A stretch of DNA of 64,000 bases from an uncultured Hyphomicrobiales bacterium. Lineage in GTDB: Bacteria; Pseudomonadota; Alphaproteobacteria; Rhizobiales; Beijerinckiaceae. Positions 25,784-34,044 of the stretch are shown piece after piece; position 1 is the stretch's first letter, and each line of letters begins with the position of its first letter. The position numbers and the translations under genes were made by a program. The DNA lies in NCBI GenBank assembly GCA_903902915.1, contig CAIUWR010000049.1, positions 108,471 through 172,470 of the forward strand. Direction: 5' to 3'. The notes under the pieces were generated by a model. It was not told the origin of the DNA, did no database searches, and worked only from the letters and a program-made list of their open reading frames with translations.

Positions 25784-26881
25784 TCACCGCCCCTGCACCA
25801 GCCGCACGATGGCGCGGGCCGTATAGTCGACCATGGGGATGATGCGCGCGTAATTCAGCCGCGTGGGGCCGATGACGCCCAGCACGCCCACGATCCGCTG
25901 GGTGGGATCGCGGAAGGGCGCGGCGATCATCGAGGAGCCCGACAGCGAAAACAGCTTGTTCTCCGAGCCGATGAAGATCCGCACGCCCTCGCCCTGTTCG
26001 GCCCGCGAGAGCAGATCCGCAACATCTTTCTTGGTTTCCAGATCGCCAAACAGCAGGCGGATGCGCTCCAGATCCTCCACCGCCTTCAGATCATCCAGCA
26101 GATTGGCCTGACCGCGCACGATGAGCTGCGAGGTCTCGCCCATGCCCGCCCAGCTCGCCAGCCCTGCGTCCACCAGCCGGGCGGTGAGTTCGTTCAGTTC
26201 GGCCTGCGCATGGCTGCGCGCCTGTTCGATATCCGCGCGCACCTCGCTGAGGGTGCGGCCGCGAATGCGGGCGTTGAGATAATTGCTGGCTTCCACCAGC
26301 GCCGAGGAGGGCAGCCCATTGGGGATGGCGACGACCCGGTTCTCCACCGAGCCATCCTCGGACACCAGCACCGCCAGCGCCCGCTCGGGCTCCAGCCCGA
26401 CAAATTCGATATGCTTGAGGCGCTTGTTGTCCTTGGTCGTCACCACGACGCCCGCGCCCCGCGACAGGCCCGACAGAAGGCTCGACGCTTCGGTCAGCAC
26501 CCCTTCCAGCGTCTGGTTGCGCGAGGCCGCGTTCACCTGCGCGTCGATGCGGTCGCGCTCGTCCATGGGCAGATCGCCGATCTCCAGCAGAGCGTCGACG
26601 AAAAAGCGCAGGCCCAGCTCGGTTGGCAAGCGGCCCGCGCTGGTGTGGGGCGCATAGACAAGGCCCAGCTCCTCCAGATCCTGCATCACATTGCGGACCG
26701 AAGCGGGAGACAGCGTCATCGGCAGCAGGCGCGAGAGCTGGCGCGAACCCACAGGCTCGCCCGTCGCCAGATAGGAATCGACGATGCGCTTGAAAATCTC
26801 GCGCGACCGATCATTCAGCGCGGCGAGCGCGGTCCTGTCGAGCGCCAGAGGCTCCTGTGAAAAGGGATCGAGACCGGCCAT
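25784..26881 (-). CDS. hrcA: Heat-inducible transcription repressor HrcA
   Basis: A 365-residue HrcA, the repressor that binds CIRCE elements at groESL and dnaK-type operons and senses free GroEL. The N-terminal winged helix holds [24 protein letters not shown] and [34 protein letters not shown]; the GAF-like domain contains [21 protein letters not shown] and the C-terminus [24 protein letters not shown]. It normally adjoins grpE in Rhizobiales, but here it stands alone, with grpE about 10 kb away. The gene upstream on plus is divergent. No CIRCE sequence is visible in the 161 bases before it. Confidence 0.96.
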   Translation of the reverse strand: MAGLDPFSQEPLALDRTALAALNDRSREIFKRIVDSYLATGEPVGSRQLSRLLPMTLSPASVRNVMQDLEELGLVYAPHTSAGRLPTELGLRFFVDALLEIGDLPMDERDRIDAQVNAASRNQTLEGVLTEASSLLSGLSRGAGVVVTTKDNKRLKHIEFVGLEPERALAVLVSEDGSVENRVVAIPNGLPSSALVEASNYLNARIRGRTLSEVRADIEQARSHAQAELNELTARLVDAGLASWAGMGETSQLIVRGQANLLDDLKAVEDLERIRLLFGDLETKKDVADLLSRAEQGEGVRIFIGSENKLFSLSGSSMIAAPFRDPTQRIVGVLGVIGPTRLNYARIIPMVDYTARAIVRLVQGR

Positions 26882-27042
26882 GTTTTCAGGATGACCGCAT
26901 AGGGAGCCAGGCGCAAGTCATTCTTCCGGCGCTGGTCCCGCCCCGCGCCCCTGCGCCATGGCCGCATGCTTGCGGAAGGCGCCTGATCGACCTAGAGGTG
27001 GTTCAGGCGGGCGCGACCCGCATGTTCGAAGCGGGAGGCGAG

Positions 27043-27747
27043 ATGAGCACGCACGACGAAATCAAGCAGAAGATGATCATGGCTGGCAAGATCCTCGTGG
27101 CCGAAGGCCAGGATGATTTCACACGCGGCCACATTTCCTTCCGCCTGCCCGACAATCCCGGCCTGTTCTTCATGAAGCCCCACAGCATCGGCCTCGACGA
27201 GATCACGATGGAGAACATTCTCACCATCGACCTCGAAGGCAATGTGGTCGCGGGAACCGCCAAGCGCCATTCCGAGGTCTATATCCATTCCGAGATCTTC
27301 AAGGCCCGCCCGGACCTGAATTGCGTGCTGCACACCCATCCCACCTATTCGACCGCTTTCTCGGCCACCGGTCGCCCGATGCGCGGCTACAGCCAGCCTG
27401 CGGCGCTCTTCTACAACGCCATCGGCGTCTATTCGGACACGATCAACCTCATCCGCAACCATGACATGGGCCGGGGCGTCGCCAAGGCGCTGGGGCCGCA
27501 TCGCACGGTGCTGCTGAAGAACCATGGCGTCGTGATCACGGGCGTCTCCATCGAAGAGACGATCATCAGCGTGATCATGCTGGAGAACGCCGCCCAGATC
27601 CAGATGATCGTCGAGGCCGCTGGCGAGGCCGCCCCCGAGTTCCCGCTCGCGGACATCCTGCAGCTCCAGCACGACATCAGCCGCCCCGAGCAATTCGTGG
27701 TGAACTTCGATTATCTGGCGCGCCGGGTGAAGCGTCGCGAGGGCTGA
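27043..27747 (+). CDS. Class II aldolase/adducin family protein
   Basis: A 234-residue class II aldolase domain (fuculose-1-phosphate aldolase-like). Zinc ligands are visible in CVLHTHPTYSTAF (HTH) and LLKNHGVVITG, with the substrate side marked by FTRGHISFRLPDNPGLFFMKPHSIGLDEI. ATG 27043 is supported by GGGAGG at 27033-27038 and by the family-like MSTHDEIKQKM; ATG 27022 is an alternative. Family members cleave or decarboxylate sugar phosphates and keto acids, so the reaction is uncertain. It converges on the crotonase gene with a six-base gap, across a GAGGGC/GCCCTC hairpin at 27739-27755. Confidence 0.88.
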   Translation: MSTHDEIKQKMIMAGKILVAEGQDDFTRGHISFRLPDNPGLFFMKPHSIGLDEITMENILTIDLEGNVVAGTAKRHSEVYIHSEIFKARPDLNCVLHTHPTYSTAFSATGRPMRGYSQPAALFYNAIGVYSDTINLIRNHDMGRGVAKALGPHRTVLLKNHGVVITGVSIEETIISVIMLENAAQIQMIVEAAGEAAPEFPLADILQLQHDISRPEQFVVNFDYLARRVKRREG

Positions 27748-27753
27748 GGGCCC

Positions 27754-28539
27754 TCACTCGCCTTTGAAATCGGGCCGACGCTTCTCCATGAAGGCGCGTC
27801 GGCCTTCCACATAGTCCGCGCTTTCGAGGCAGGCCTGCGCCAGCGCCTCGCAGAGCGCTGCGTCCGGCGGGCGGGTGGGATCGGCATATTCGTCCACCAT
27901 CCGCTTGGAGGCGAGGGTCGATAGCGGCGCGTTCTGCGCGATGGCCGCCACATAGGCCGACACATCCGCCTCGAATGTATTGGCGGGCGTCACCTGATGC
28001 ACCAGCCCCATGGCGAGGGCCTCCTGCGCGCTGTAGCGCCGTGCGGTGATCAGAATCTCCTTCACACGCGCCGCGCCCACGATCTGCATCAGCCACGAAA
28101 TGAAATCGGGCCGATAGGCGATGCCGAGCCGCGCCGCAGGCACGCAAAACAGGGCGTCTTGCGCGGCCAAGCGCAGGTCGCAAGCCGCCGCCAGCCCCAT
28201 GCCCGCGCCGAAGCAGAAGCCATTGATCATGGCCAGCGTGGGCTTGGGAAAGGCCCGCAGCCGCAAGAACATGCCCTGCGAAATCGCCTCATAGCGGGCG
28301 ATGGCCTCGGGCTGGGCGCGCAGGGCTTCGAATTCGGAAATATCGGCGCCCGAGACGAAGGACGCCCCCTCGCCCCGCACCACCAGCAGCCGCACCCGCG
28401 CATCCGCCGCAAAGGCGTCGATGAGGCTTGAGGCCTCCTGCGACATGGCGAGGTTGATGGCGTTCAGCCTTGCAGGATTGTCGAAGACCAGCTCCGCCAC
28501 CCCGGCCCGCACCTCGCCCGTGACCCTGCCAACGCTCAC
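27754..28539 (-). CDS. Crotonase (enoyl-CoA hydratase/isomerase) family protein
   Basis: A 261-residue crotonase-fold protein. The CoA/oxyanion-hole segments are present: ASFVSGADISEF and MINGFCFGAGMGLAAACDLRLA. Both glutamates that enoyl-CoA hydratase uses are replaced: G where GGGxELA has Glu, and A in VPAARLGI where PEVxLGI has Glu. It therefore probably catalyses another crotonase reaction or none. GTG 28539 overlaps the stop of the DUF1330 gene (GTGA), so the two are translationally coupled; the extension upstream of GTG is inside that gene in another frame and unlike the family. Expected to be cytosolic. Confidence 0.86.
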   Translation of the reverse strand: MSVGRVTGEVRAGVAELVFDNPARLNAINLAMSQEASSLIDAFAADARVRLLVVRGEGASFVSGADISEFEALRAQPEAIARYEAISQGMFLRLRAFPKPTLAMINGFCFGAGMGLAAACDLRLAAQDALFCVPAARLGIAYRPDFISWLMQIVGAARVKEILITARRYSAQEALAMGLVHQVTPANTFEADVSAYVAAIAQNAPLSTLASKRMVDEYADPTRPPDAALCEALAQACLESADYVEGRRAFMEKRRPDFKGE

Positions 28540-28826
28540 GCCACGCCGTCCATGATGATGATCTGGCCAGTGGAGGCCTGTTTGCGGAACACCGAAGCGG
28601 CCTGATATTCGGGAGAATTGTAGCAATCGAGCGCGGCTTGATAGGTGGGGAACTCAATCACGACATTGCGTGAGGCGACCTCGCCCTCGGGGGCCGTATA
28701 TTGCCCGCCGCGCGCCAGAAAATGCGCCCCGAACCGGGCGAAAGGCGCGGCGGCGCCCGCCAGATAGGTCTTGTAGACCTCCATGTCATGAACGTCGTTA
28801 TGCGCGATCCAATAACCCTTCGACAT
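28536..28826 (-). CDS. DUF1330 family protein
   Basis: A 96-residue DUF1330 protein, a dimeric ferredoxin-like (alpha/beta barrel-type) small protein of unknown role. Family features are YWIAHNDVHDMEVYKTY, FGAHFLARGGQY, NVVIEFPTYQAALDCYNSPEYQ and a C-terminal QIIIMDGV strand. AAAGGAGG stands before ATG 28826, a strong ribosome site. Its stop overlaps the GTG start of the crotonase gene, so this is the first gene of a two-gene operon, perhaps acting on the same CoA-linked metabolite, which is inference. Confidence 0.9.
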   Translation of the reverse strand: MSKGYWIAHNDVHDMEVYKTYLAGAAAPFARFGAHFLARGGQYTAPEGEVASRNVVIEFPTYQAALDCYNSPEYQAASVFRKQASTGQIIIMDGVA

Positions 28827-28975
28827 CGCAGCCTCCTTTTCGCCCTGATTGCGTCATTGTAGCTTCGCAGTCGGCTTTCACCATCCCCTTATTCGTCCGG
28901 CGAATCCTTTGCACCAGCCCCCGTGCGGACGCCAGGCCGGATATACGCCCGGCGTTTTCTTTTGGGCGGACCGCG
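28827..28975. other. Intergenic DNA between the DUF1330 gene and the small membrane ORF
   Basis: Together with the small ORF and the kefB upstream region this is part of the only stretch over 300 bases without a long gene. It holds the DUF1330 ribosome site and, at 28936-28953, a GCCGG/CCGGC hairpin followed by GTTTTCTTTT. The T-run orients it as a plus-strand terminator, but no plus-strand gene precedes it, so its use is unclear. I see no other coding potential here. Confidence 0.35.
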
Positions 28976-29074
28976 TTACTTACCCACCGCGCCAGCGATC
29001 AGGAAGGCGACAAAGGCTCCGACGAGGAACAGGATCAAAATGGTGTAATTCATTTTTTGATTTGGCTCTTCCAT
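28976..29074 (-). CDS. 32-residue single-pass membrane protein
   Basis: A very short gene: ATG 29074 to TAA 28976, 32 residues. The start is supported by GGAGG five bases upstream (plus-strand CCTCC at 29080-29084). The N-terminus MEEPNQKMNY is polar and acidic; the rest, TILILFLVGAFVAFLIAGAV followed by GK, is one hydrophobic membrane segment. It reads away from the KefB-type antiporter gene and towards DUF1330. I do not recognise a family. Candidates are a small inner-membrane regulator or accessory subunit; a toxic type I peptide is less likely because the charge pattern and setting do not fit. Confidence 0.62.
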   Translation of the reverse strand: MEEPNQKMNYTILILFLVGAFVAFLIAGAVGK

Positions 29075-29099
29075 TTGGTCCTCCAGCTTGAGCATGAAA

Positions 29100-29129
29100 T
29101 TGACGTTCGCCTGAAACATTATTTAATAT
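29100..29129 (+). promoter_or_regulatory. Candidate sigma-70 promoter for the KefB-type antiporter
   Basis: TTGACG at 29100-29105 and TAATAT at 29124-29129 are separated by 18 bases, close to consensus, in an unusually AT-rich stretch. It would start transcription near 29136, about 50 bases before the preferred TTG start at 29189. This position makes the longer TTG start at 29150 almost leaderless and without a ribosome site, so it helps decide the start. The small membrane ORF begins on the other strand 26 bases away. Confidence 0.45.
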
Positions 29130-29188
29130 AGCATCTTATCAGATTACTCTTGTGGATCGACGCGCCAATTCTTCCAAAGGAGCATGGC

Positions 29189-31021
29189 TTGGTCGGCGAC
29201 GCGCTCGCCCTTGGGGACACGAGGGAAGTCCTGCTCTTCCTCGCTACGGCGGGCGTCGTCGTGCCCTTGTTCCAGCGGCTGAAGGTGAGCCCGGTGATAG
29301 GCTTCCTTGGCGCCGGGGTTCTGCTGGGCCCGCATGGGCTTGGGGGCCTGTCGGACCAGCCCTGGCTCGACGTCTTCCAACTGCAAAACACGCAACGCAT
29401 CGCGCAGATCGCCGAATTCGGCGTGGTGTTCCTGCTGTTCATGATCGGCCTTGAGCTGTCCTATGAACGCCTCGCACGTCTGCGGCGGCTGGTTTTTGGG
29501 CTGGGGGCCGGGCAGGTGGCGCTCAGCACGCTTGTGCTTGGGGAAATCGCCGGGCTGACCTTCGGTCTGCCCCCGGGCGCCGCGCTGGTGGTGGGCGGGG
29601 CGCTGGCCCTGTCCTCCACCGCCGTCGTCATTCCGGTGCTGGCGGAGCGGCGGCGCCTCGCCACCACTGCGGGCCGCGCGGCCTTCGCGGTGTTGTTGTT
29701 TCAGGATCTGATGGTGGCGCCGCTGCTCTTTGCGGTCTCCATGGCGGGCGAGCGCGGCGGGGGAACAGGCGCCGACATGCTTTATGCGGTGCTGCCCGCC
29801 ATGGCGGCGCTGGCTTTGCTGGTGGCGGGCGGCAGGCTGTTGCTGCGGCCCCTGTTCCATCAAGTGGCGCTGGCGCGCTCCACCGAATTCTTCATGGCGG
29901 CCTGTCTCTTCGTGGTGGTCGGCACCGGAGTGGCGAGCGCCATGGGCGGCCTGTCCATGGCTTTGGGCGCCTTCATCGCAGGCCTTTTGCTGGGCGAGAC
30001 CGAATATCGCCGCGAGATCGAGGTGACGCTGGAGCCGTTCAAGGGCCTGCTGCTGGGGCTCTTCTTCGTCTCCATCGGCGTCGAGCTGGACCTGACGCAG
30101 ATCGCCCATGCGCCAGGGCTCGTGATCGGCGTCGCGCTGGGGCTGATCCTGCTCAAGGCATTGATCCTTTTCGGTTTGGCGCGCGTGGCGGGCCTGCCCG
30201 CGCCCGCCGCTGGCGAGACGGCCCTGCTGCTTGGACCGGGCGGGGAATTCGCCTTCGTGATGCTCACCGCCGCCATGGCCGAGCATCTCGTGCCCGCCGA
30301 TGTGGGAGCGACCCTGATCCTCGCCGTCACGCTCTCCATGGCCGCGATCCCCCTGCTGGCGTTGCTGGGCGCCCGACGCCCGGCGCCCGCGCCAGGGGCG
30401 CTCGACCCGGAACTGGCCGCCGCCCCGGGCGACGAGGACCGCAAGGGCCGGGTGATCCTTGTGGGCTATGGACGCGTGGGACGGTTGGTCGGGGACATGC
30501 TGGCACGCCACAAGCTGCGTTTCATCGCCGTGGATGGCGACGCCAGACTCGTCGCGCGCGAACGCCCGCAGGCGCGCAACCTCTATTGGGGCGACGCCAC
30601 CAAGCCCGAGTTCCTGCGCGCCTGCGGGCTTGAGGAGGCGAGCGCCCTCGTCGTGACCATCGACCGGCCGCGACAGGCCGAGCTGGTTGTGGGCCTCGCC
30701 CGCAAGGCGCGTCCCGATCTCACGATCATCGCACGCGCCCGCGACGCCCACCACGCCACCCAGCTCTACGCGCTGGGCGCCACCGACGCGATCCCGGAGA
30801 CCATCGAGGCGAGCCTGCAATTGTCCGAGGCCGTGCTGGTCGATATCGGCGTGCCCATGGGGCTGGTCATCGCCTCGATCCACGAGAAGCGCGACGAATA
30901 TCGCAAGCTTCTGCAACCTGACGGCCCGGAACTGAAGCGGCGGGCCATCCGCCTTTCGACGCGCGTGAAAGACATGCACCGCCGCCGCGACCCGAAGGAT
31001 CCGCCGCAGGAACCGGGTTGA
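29189..31021 (+). CDS. KefB-type monovalent cation:proton antiporter (CPA2)
   Basis: A 610-residue CPA2 transporter. About a dozen membrane segments form the Na/H-exchanger domain (ATAGVVVPLFQRLKVSPVIG, AEFGVVFLLFMIGLELSYE, ALSSTAVVIPVL, FFVSIGVELDLTQ), up to about residue 390. A cytoplasmic RCK/TrkA-N domain follows (VILVGYGRVGRLVGDMLA, DATKPEFLRACGLEEA), which binds nucleotide or glutathione adducts in Kef proteins. TTG 29189 is preferred: AAAGGAG lies six bases upstream, whereas the longer TTG at 29150 has no ribosome site. No kefF/kefG quinone reductase is adjacent. Likely exports potassium in exchange for protons, by family. Confidence 0.88.
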   Translation: MVGDALALGDTREVLLFLATAGVVVPLFQRLKVSPVIGFLGAGVLLGPHGLGGLSDQPWLDVFQLQNTQRIAQIAEFGVVFLLFMIGLELSYERLARLRRLVFGLGAGQVALSTLVLGEIAGLTFGLPPGAALVVGGALALSSTAVVIPVLAERRRLATTAGRAAFAVLLFQDLMVAPLLFAVSMAGERGGGTGADMLYAVLPAMAALALLVAGGRLLLRPLFHQVALARSTEFFMAACLFVVVGTGVASAMGGLSMALGAFIAGLLLGETEYRREIEVTLEPFKGLLLGLFFVSIGVELDLTQIAHAPGLVIGVALGLILLKALILFGLARVAGLPAPAAGETALLLGPGGEFAFVMLTAAMAEHLVPADVGATLILAVTLSMAAIPLLALLGARRPAPAPGALDPELAAAPGDEDRKGRVILVGYGRVGRLVGDMLARHKLRFIAVDGDARLVARERPQARNLYWGDATKPEFLRACGLEEASALVVTIDRPRQAELVVGLARKARPDLTIIARARDAHHATQLYALGATDAIPETIEASLQLSEAVLVDIGVPMGLVIASIHEKRDEYRKLLQPDGPELKRRAIRLSTRVKDMHRRRDPKDPPQEPG

Positions 31022-31039
31022 TCGCCTCCCGCACCGCGC

Positions 31040-32713
31040 CTACTTGCCCGCTTGCGAGGCCGCGCGCAGGGCGGTGAGGGTGGTGAGCGGCGTGATCGCC
31101 TCCGGATCCACCTTCACATGGATGATCGCGGGCTTGCCGGAGGCGACCGCGCGCTCGAAAGCTGGGGCGAATTGCGCAGTCTCCACAACCGTCTCGCCAT
31201 GGCCGCCGAAGGCGAAAGCATAGGCGGCGAAATCGGGATTGCGCAGGGCGGTGGCCGAAACGCGGCCCGGATAGTGGCGCTCCTGATGCATGCGGATCGT
31301 GCCATACATGCCGTTGTCGACGATCACCACGATGATGGGCAGATCATATTGCACGGCGGTGGCGAATTCCTGCCCGTTCATCAAGAAGCAGCCATCGCCT
31401 GCAAAGCACACCACCATGCGCTCGGGATGCACGCGCTTGGCGCCGACCGCCGCAGGCAGGCCATAGCCCATGGAGCCCGAGACGGGAGCGAGCTGCGTGG
31501 CGTATTGGCGAAAGCGCAGGAAGCGCCCGACCCAGATCGCGTAATTGCCCGCGCCATTGGTGACGATGGCGTCCTTCGGCAGGCGCTCGCGCAGCCACAG
31601 GGCCATTTCGCCGAGCTGCACCGGTCCGGGCATGGGCGGCGCCACATCGGTCCAGGCATGGAAATCGGCGTTGGCCTGCGCGGTCTGCGCGCTCCAGGCG
31701 ATGAGGTTCGGCGGTTGCAGGCTTTCCAGCGCGGCGGCGAAGGCTGGCGGCGTGGCGTTTATGCCAAGGCGCGGGTGGTAGACGCGGCCCAGCTCCTGCG
31801 CATCCGCATGCACATGCACGAGGCTTTGGCGCGGCGTGGGAATTTCGAAAAGCGTGTAGCCTTGCGAAGGAATCTCCGCCATGCGCCCGCCGACCAGCAG
31901 CACGAGATCGGCGGCTTCGATGCGCGCGCGCAGCTTCGGATTCGGCCCGATGGCCAGTTCGCCCGCATAATTGGGATGATCGCCCGCAAACAGCATGGCG
32001 CGGCGCGAGGAGGTGACGACCGGCAGATCGAACCGCTCGGCGAATCGGCGCAGCGACTCCGCCGCCTTCTCGCTCCAGCCGCTGCCGCCGACGATCATGA
32101 TGGGCTGTTTGGCGGCCCAGAGCAGCTTCTGCAATTCCGCCATCTGGGTCTGGCCGGGCCATGTTTGAACCGGCTCGACGCGGGCGGCGTCGCTCACGCT
32201 GGCGCGCTCCACCAGCATGTCTTCGGGCAAGGCGATGATCACCGGGCCGGGGCGGCCCTGCAAGGCCACATGGAAAGCGCGCGAAATGATTTCGGGGATG
32301 CGCGCGGGATCGTCGATCTCCACTACCCATTTGGCGAAGGAGCCGAAGACGGCGCGGTAGTCCATTTCCTGAAAGGCGCCGCGTCCCTGCGCTGCGCGCT
32401 GCACCTGTCCCACGAACATGATGAGAGGCGTCGAATCATGTTCGGCGATATGGATGCCGGGCGAGGCGTTGGTGGCGCCGGGGGCGCGCGTCACGAAGAC
32501 CACGCCGGGCTTGCCGGTGAGCCTTGCGCTGGCGTCGGCCATCATGGCCGCGCCGCCTTCCTGACGGCAGACGGTGACGTTGATGTTCACGTCATGGAAG
32601 GCGTCGAGCACCGCGAGATAGGATTCGCCTGGCACGCAAAACACGTGGCGCACATCCTGCGCCAGCAATTGGTCCACCAGGATCTGCGCGCCCGTGCGGC
32701 TGTTCTCCATCAT
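31040..32713 (-). CDS. Acetolactate synthase-like TPP-dependent enzyme
   Basis: A 557-residue thiamine-pyrophosphate enzyme of the acetolactate synthase/benzoylformate decarboxylase fold. The catalytic glutamate lies in CRQEGGAAMMADA near residue 52; the metal/TPP motif is FAGDGCFLMNGQEF ... VIVDN. The first, middle and PP domains are all present and of normal length. No ACT-type small subunit gene is near, so it is unlikely to be the biosynthetic IlvB. ATG 32713 overlaps the CoA-transferase stop by four bases, coupling the pair. The oxc/frc oxalate pair has the same architecture, but this sequence looks ALS-like rather than oxalyl-CoA decarboxylase-like. Confidence 0.87.
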   Translation of the reverse strand: MMENSRTGAQILVDQLLAQDVRHVFCVPGESYLAVLDAFHDVNINVTVCRQEGGAAMMADASARLTGKPGVVFVTRAPGATNASPGIHIAEHDSTPLIMFVGQVQRAAQGRGAFQEMDYRAVFGSFAKWVVEIDDPARIPEIISRAFHVALQGRPGPVIIALPEDMLVERASVSDAARVEPVQTWPGQTQMAELQKLLWAAKQPIMIVGGSGWSEKAAESLRRFAERFDLPVVTSSRRAMLFAGDHPNYAGELAIGPNPKLRARIEAADLVLLVGGRMAEIPSQGYTLFEIPTPRQSLVHVHADAQELGRVYHPRLGINATPPAFAAALESLQPPNLIAWSAQTAQANADFHAWTDVAPPMPGPVQLGEMALWLRERLPKDAIVTNGAGNYAIWVGRFLRFRQYATQLAPVSGSMGYGLPAAVGAKRVHPERMVVCFAGDGCFLMNGQEFATAVQYDLPIIVVIVDNGMYGTIRMHQERHYPGRVSATALRNPDFAAYAFAFGGHGETVVETAQFAPAFERAVASGKPAIIHVKVDPEAITPLTTLTALRAASQAGK

Positions 32714-33948
32714 CCCCGTCCTCCCCAGTTCGGATCGCTCAGAATTTCGTCCGTGTGTTGCCCCAGCGCAGGCGCGGGCAGCGCGCTCACCACCGGCGCG
32801 CCATCCATCACGATGGCGCTGCGCAGCCCGGGCGTTGAGCCAGTTTTCGCGCGCGGATTCTCAAGATCGACGCGCATGCCGCGCGCCGCCACCTGCGGAT
32901 CCCTGAAGACGTCGCCGACGCTGTTGATCGGGCCTGCAGGCACGCCCAGAGCGTCGAGCTTCGGCAACAAATCGGCGCGGATGAATTGACGGGTGAGCGC
33001 ATGCAGCCGTTTCGTCAGCTCCACGCGGTTGCGCACGCGGTCTTTGCTGACGGCGTAATCAGGGTGCGTCGCCAGCTCCGGCGCGCCCAGCGCTTCGCAG
33101 AGCTTGCGATATTGCCCATCATTGCCGGTGGCGATGATGATGTCGCCGTCGGCGACGGGAAACACGTCGTAAGGCACGATGTTGGGGTGGCTGTTGCCGA
33201 GGCGCTTGGGCTCGTCGCCCGTGACGAAATAGTTCAGCGCCTGATAGCCCAGCACCGCGATCTGGGCGTCCAGCAACGCGCAATCGATATAGGCGCCTTC
33301 GCCTGTTTGGTGGCGCCGCAACAAGGCCGCCTGAATGGCGTTGGCGGCGTAAAGGCCGGTGTAGATGTCGGCGATGGCCATGCCCGATTTCATGGGCGGT
33401 CCATCGGGCTGGCCGGTGAGATGCATGGCGCCGCCCATGCCCTGCACCAGAAAATCATAACCCGCGCGCTGGGCGTAGGGCCCCTCCTGTCCAAAGCCCG
33501 TGATCGAGCAATAGATCAGGCGCGGATTGAGCTTGCGCAGGGAGGCGTGGTCGAGGCCATATTTGGCGAGGCCGCCGACCTTGAAATTCTCGATGACGAC
33601 GTCGGCGTTCATGGCGAGGCGCTCGATCAGGGCGCGGCCTTCGGGGGTCTCGAAATCCGCCTCGATGCAGCGCTTGCCGCGATTGCAGGCATGGTAATAG
33701 GCCGCGCCCAGAGTCTCGCCATCATGGCCTTCCAGAAAGGGCGGCCCCCATTGGCGCGTGTCGTCGCCAGAGCCCCGCCGCTCCACCTTGACCACATCCG
33801 CGCCCAGGTCCGCGAGCAATTGCCCGCACCAGGGACCAGCCAGAATGCGCGCCAATTCCAGCACGCGGAAACTGGCGAGGGGTTTGGGCGAGGTGGACAG
33901 ACGAATTCTCCCGGGCAAGGCGGCCGCGGCCGCAACCCACGGGTACAA
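32710..33948 (-). CDS. CaiB/BaiF type III CoA-transferase
   Basis: A 412-residue family III CoA-transferase. Family landmarks: FRVLELARILAGPWCGQLLADLGADVVKVERRG at the N-terminus, NRGKRCIEADFETPEG, VIENFKVGGLAKYGLD, and GYDFLVQGMGGAMHLTG with the catalytic aspartate. The closest type by eye is the succinyl-CoA:glutarate/dicarboxylate group. The start is uncertain: TTG 33948 is the outermost, but CTG 33900 is preceded by GGGAG at seven bases and gives a family-length N-terminus. Its TGA overlaps the ATG of the TPP enzyme. It transfers CoA between carboxylic acids; the acids are unknown. Confidence 0.87.
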   Translation of the reverse strand: MYPWVAAAAALPGRIRLSTSPKPLASFRVLELARILAGPWCGQLLADLGADVVKVERRGSGDDTRQWGPPFLEGHDGETLGAAYYHACNRGKRCIEADFETPEGRALIERLAMNADVVIENFKVGGLAKYGLDHASLRKLNPRLIYCSITGFGQEGPYAQRAGYDFLVQGMGGAMHLTGQPDGPPMKSGMAIADIYTGLYAANAIQAALLRRHQTGEGAYIDCALLDAQIAVLGYQALNYFVTGDEPKRLGNSHPNIVPYDVFPVADGDIIIATGNDGQYRKLCEALGAPELATHPDYAVSKDRVRNRVELTKRLHALTRQFIRADLLPKLDALGVPAGPINSVGDVFRDPQVAARGMRVDLENPRAKTGSTPGLRSAIVMDGAPVVSALPAPALGQHTDEILSDPNWGGRG

Positions 33949-34044
33949 GGCCGCGCCGCAGGGAGCAAGAGGCGCAGCCCTCCTTGGCCGCAGCCGCGCG
34001 GGCCCCTATAGAATGCGCCTCCGCATCGCACGCAGGAGCCGCCC

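Noticed and set aside
31052-32989. 645-codon frame antisense to the TPP enzyme
   Set aside because: His/Arg/Gly-rich sequence with no recognisable domain, no ribosome site, and it spans two real genes on the other strand.
31040-33948. Assignment of the pair as oxc/frc oxalate genes
   Set aside because: Gene arrangement fits, but the TPP enzyme N-terminus and core read as acetolactate synthase-like, not oxalyl-CoA decarboxylase.
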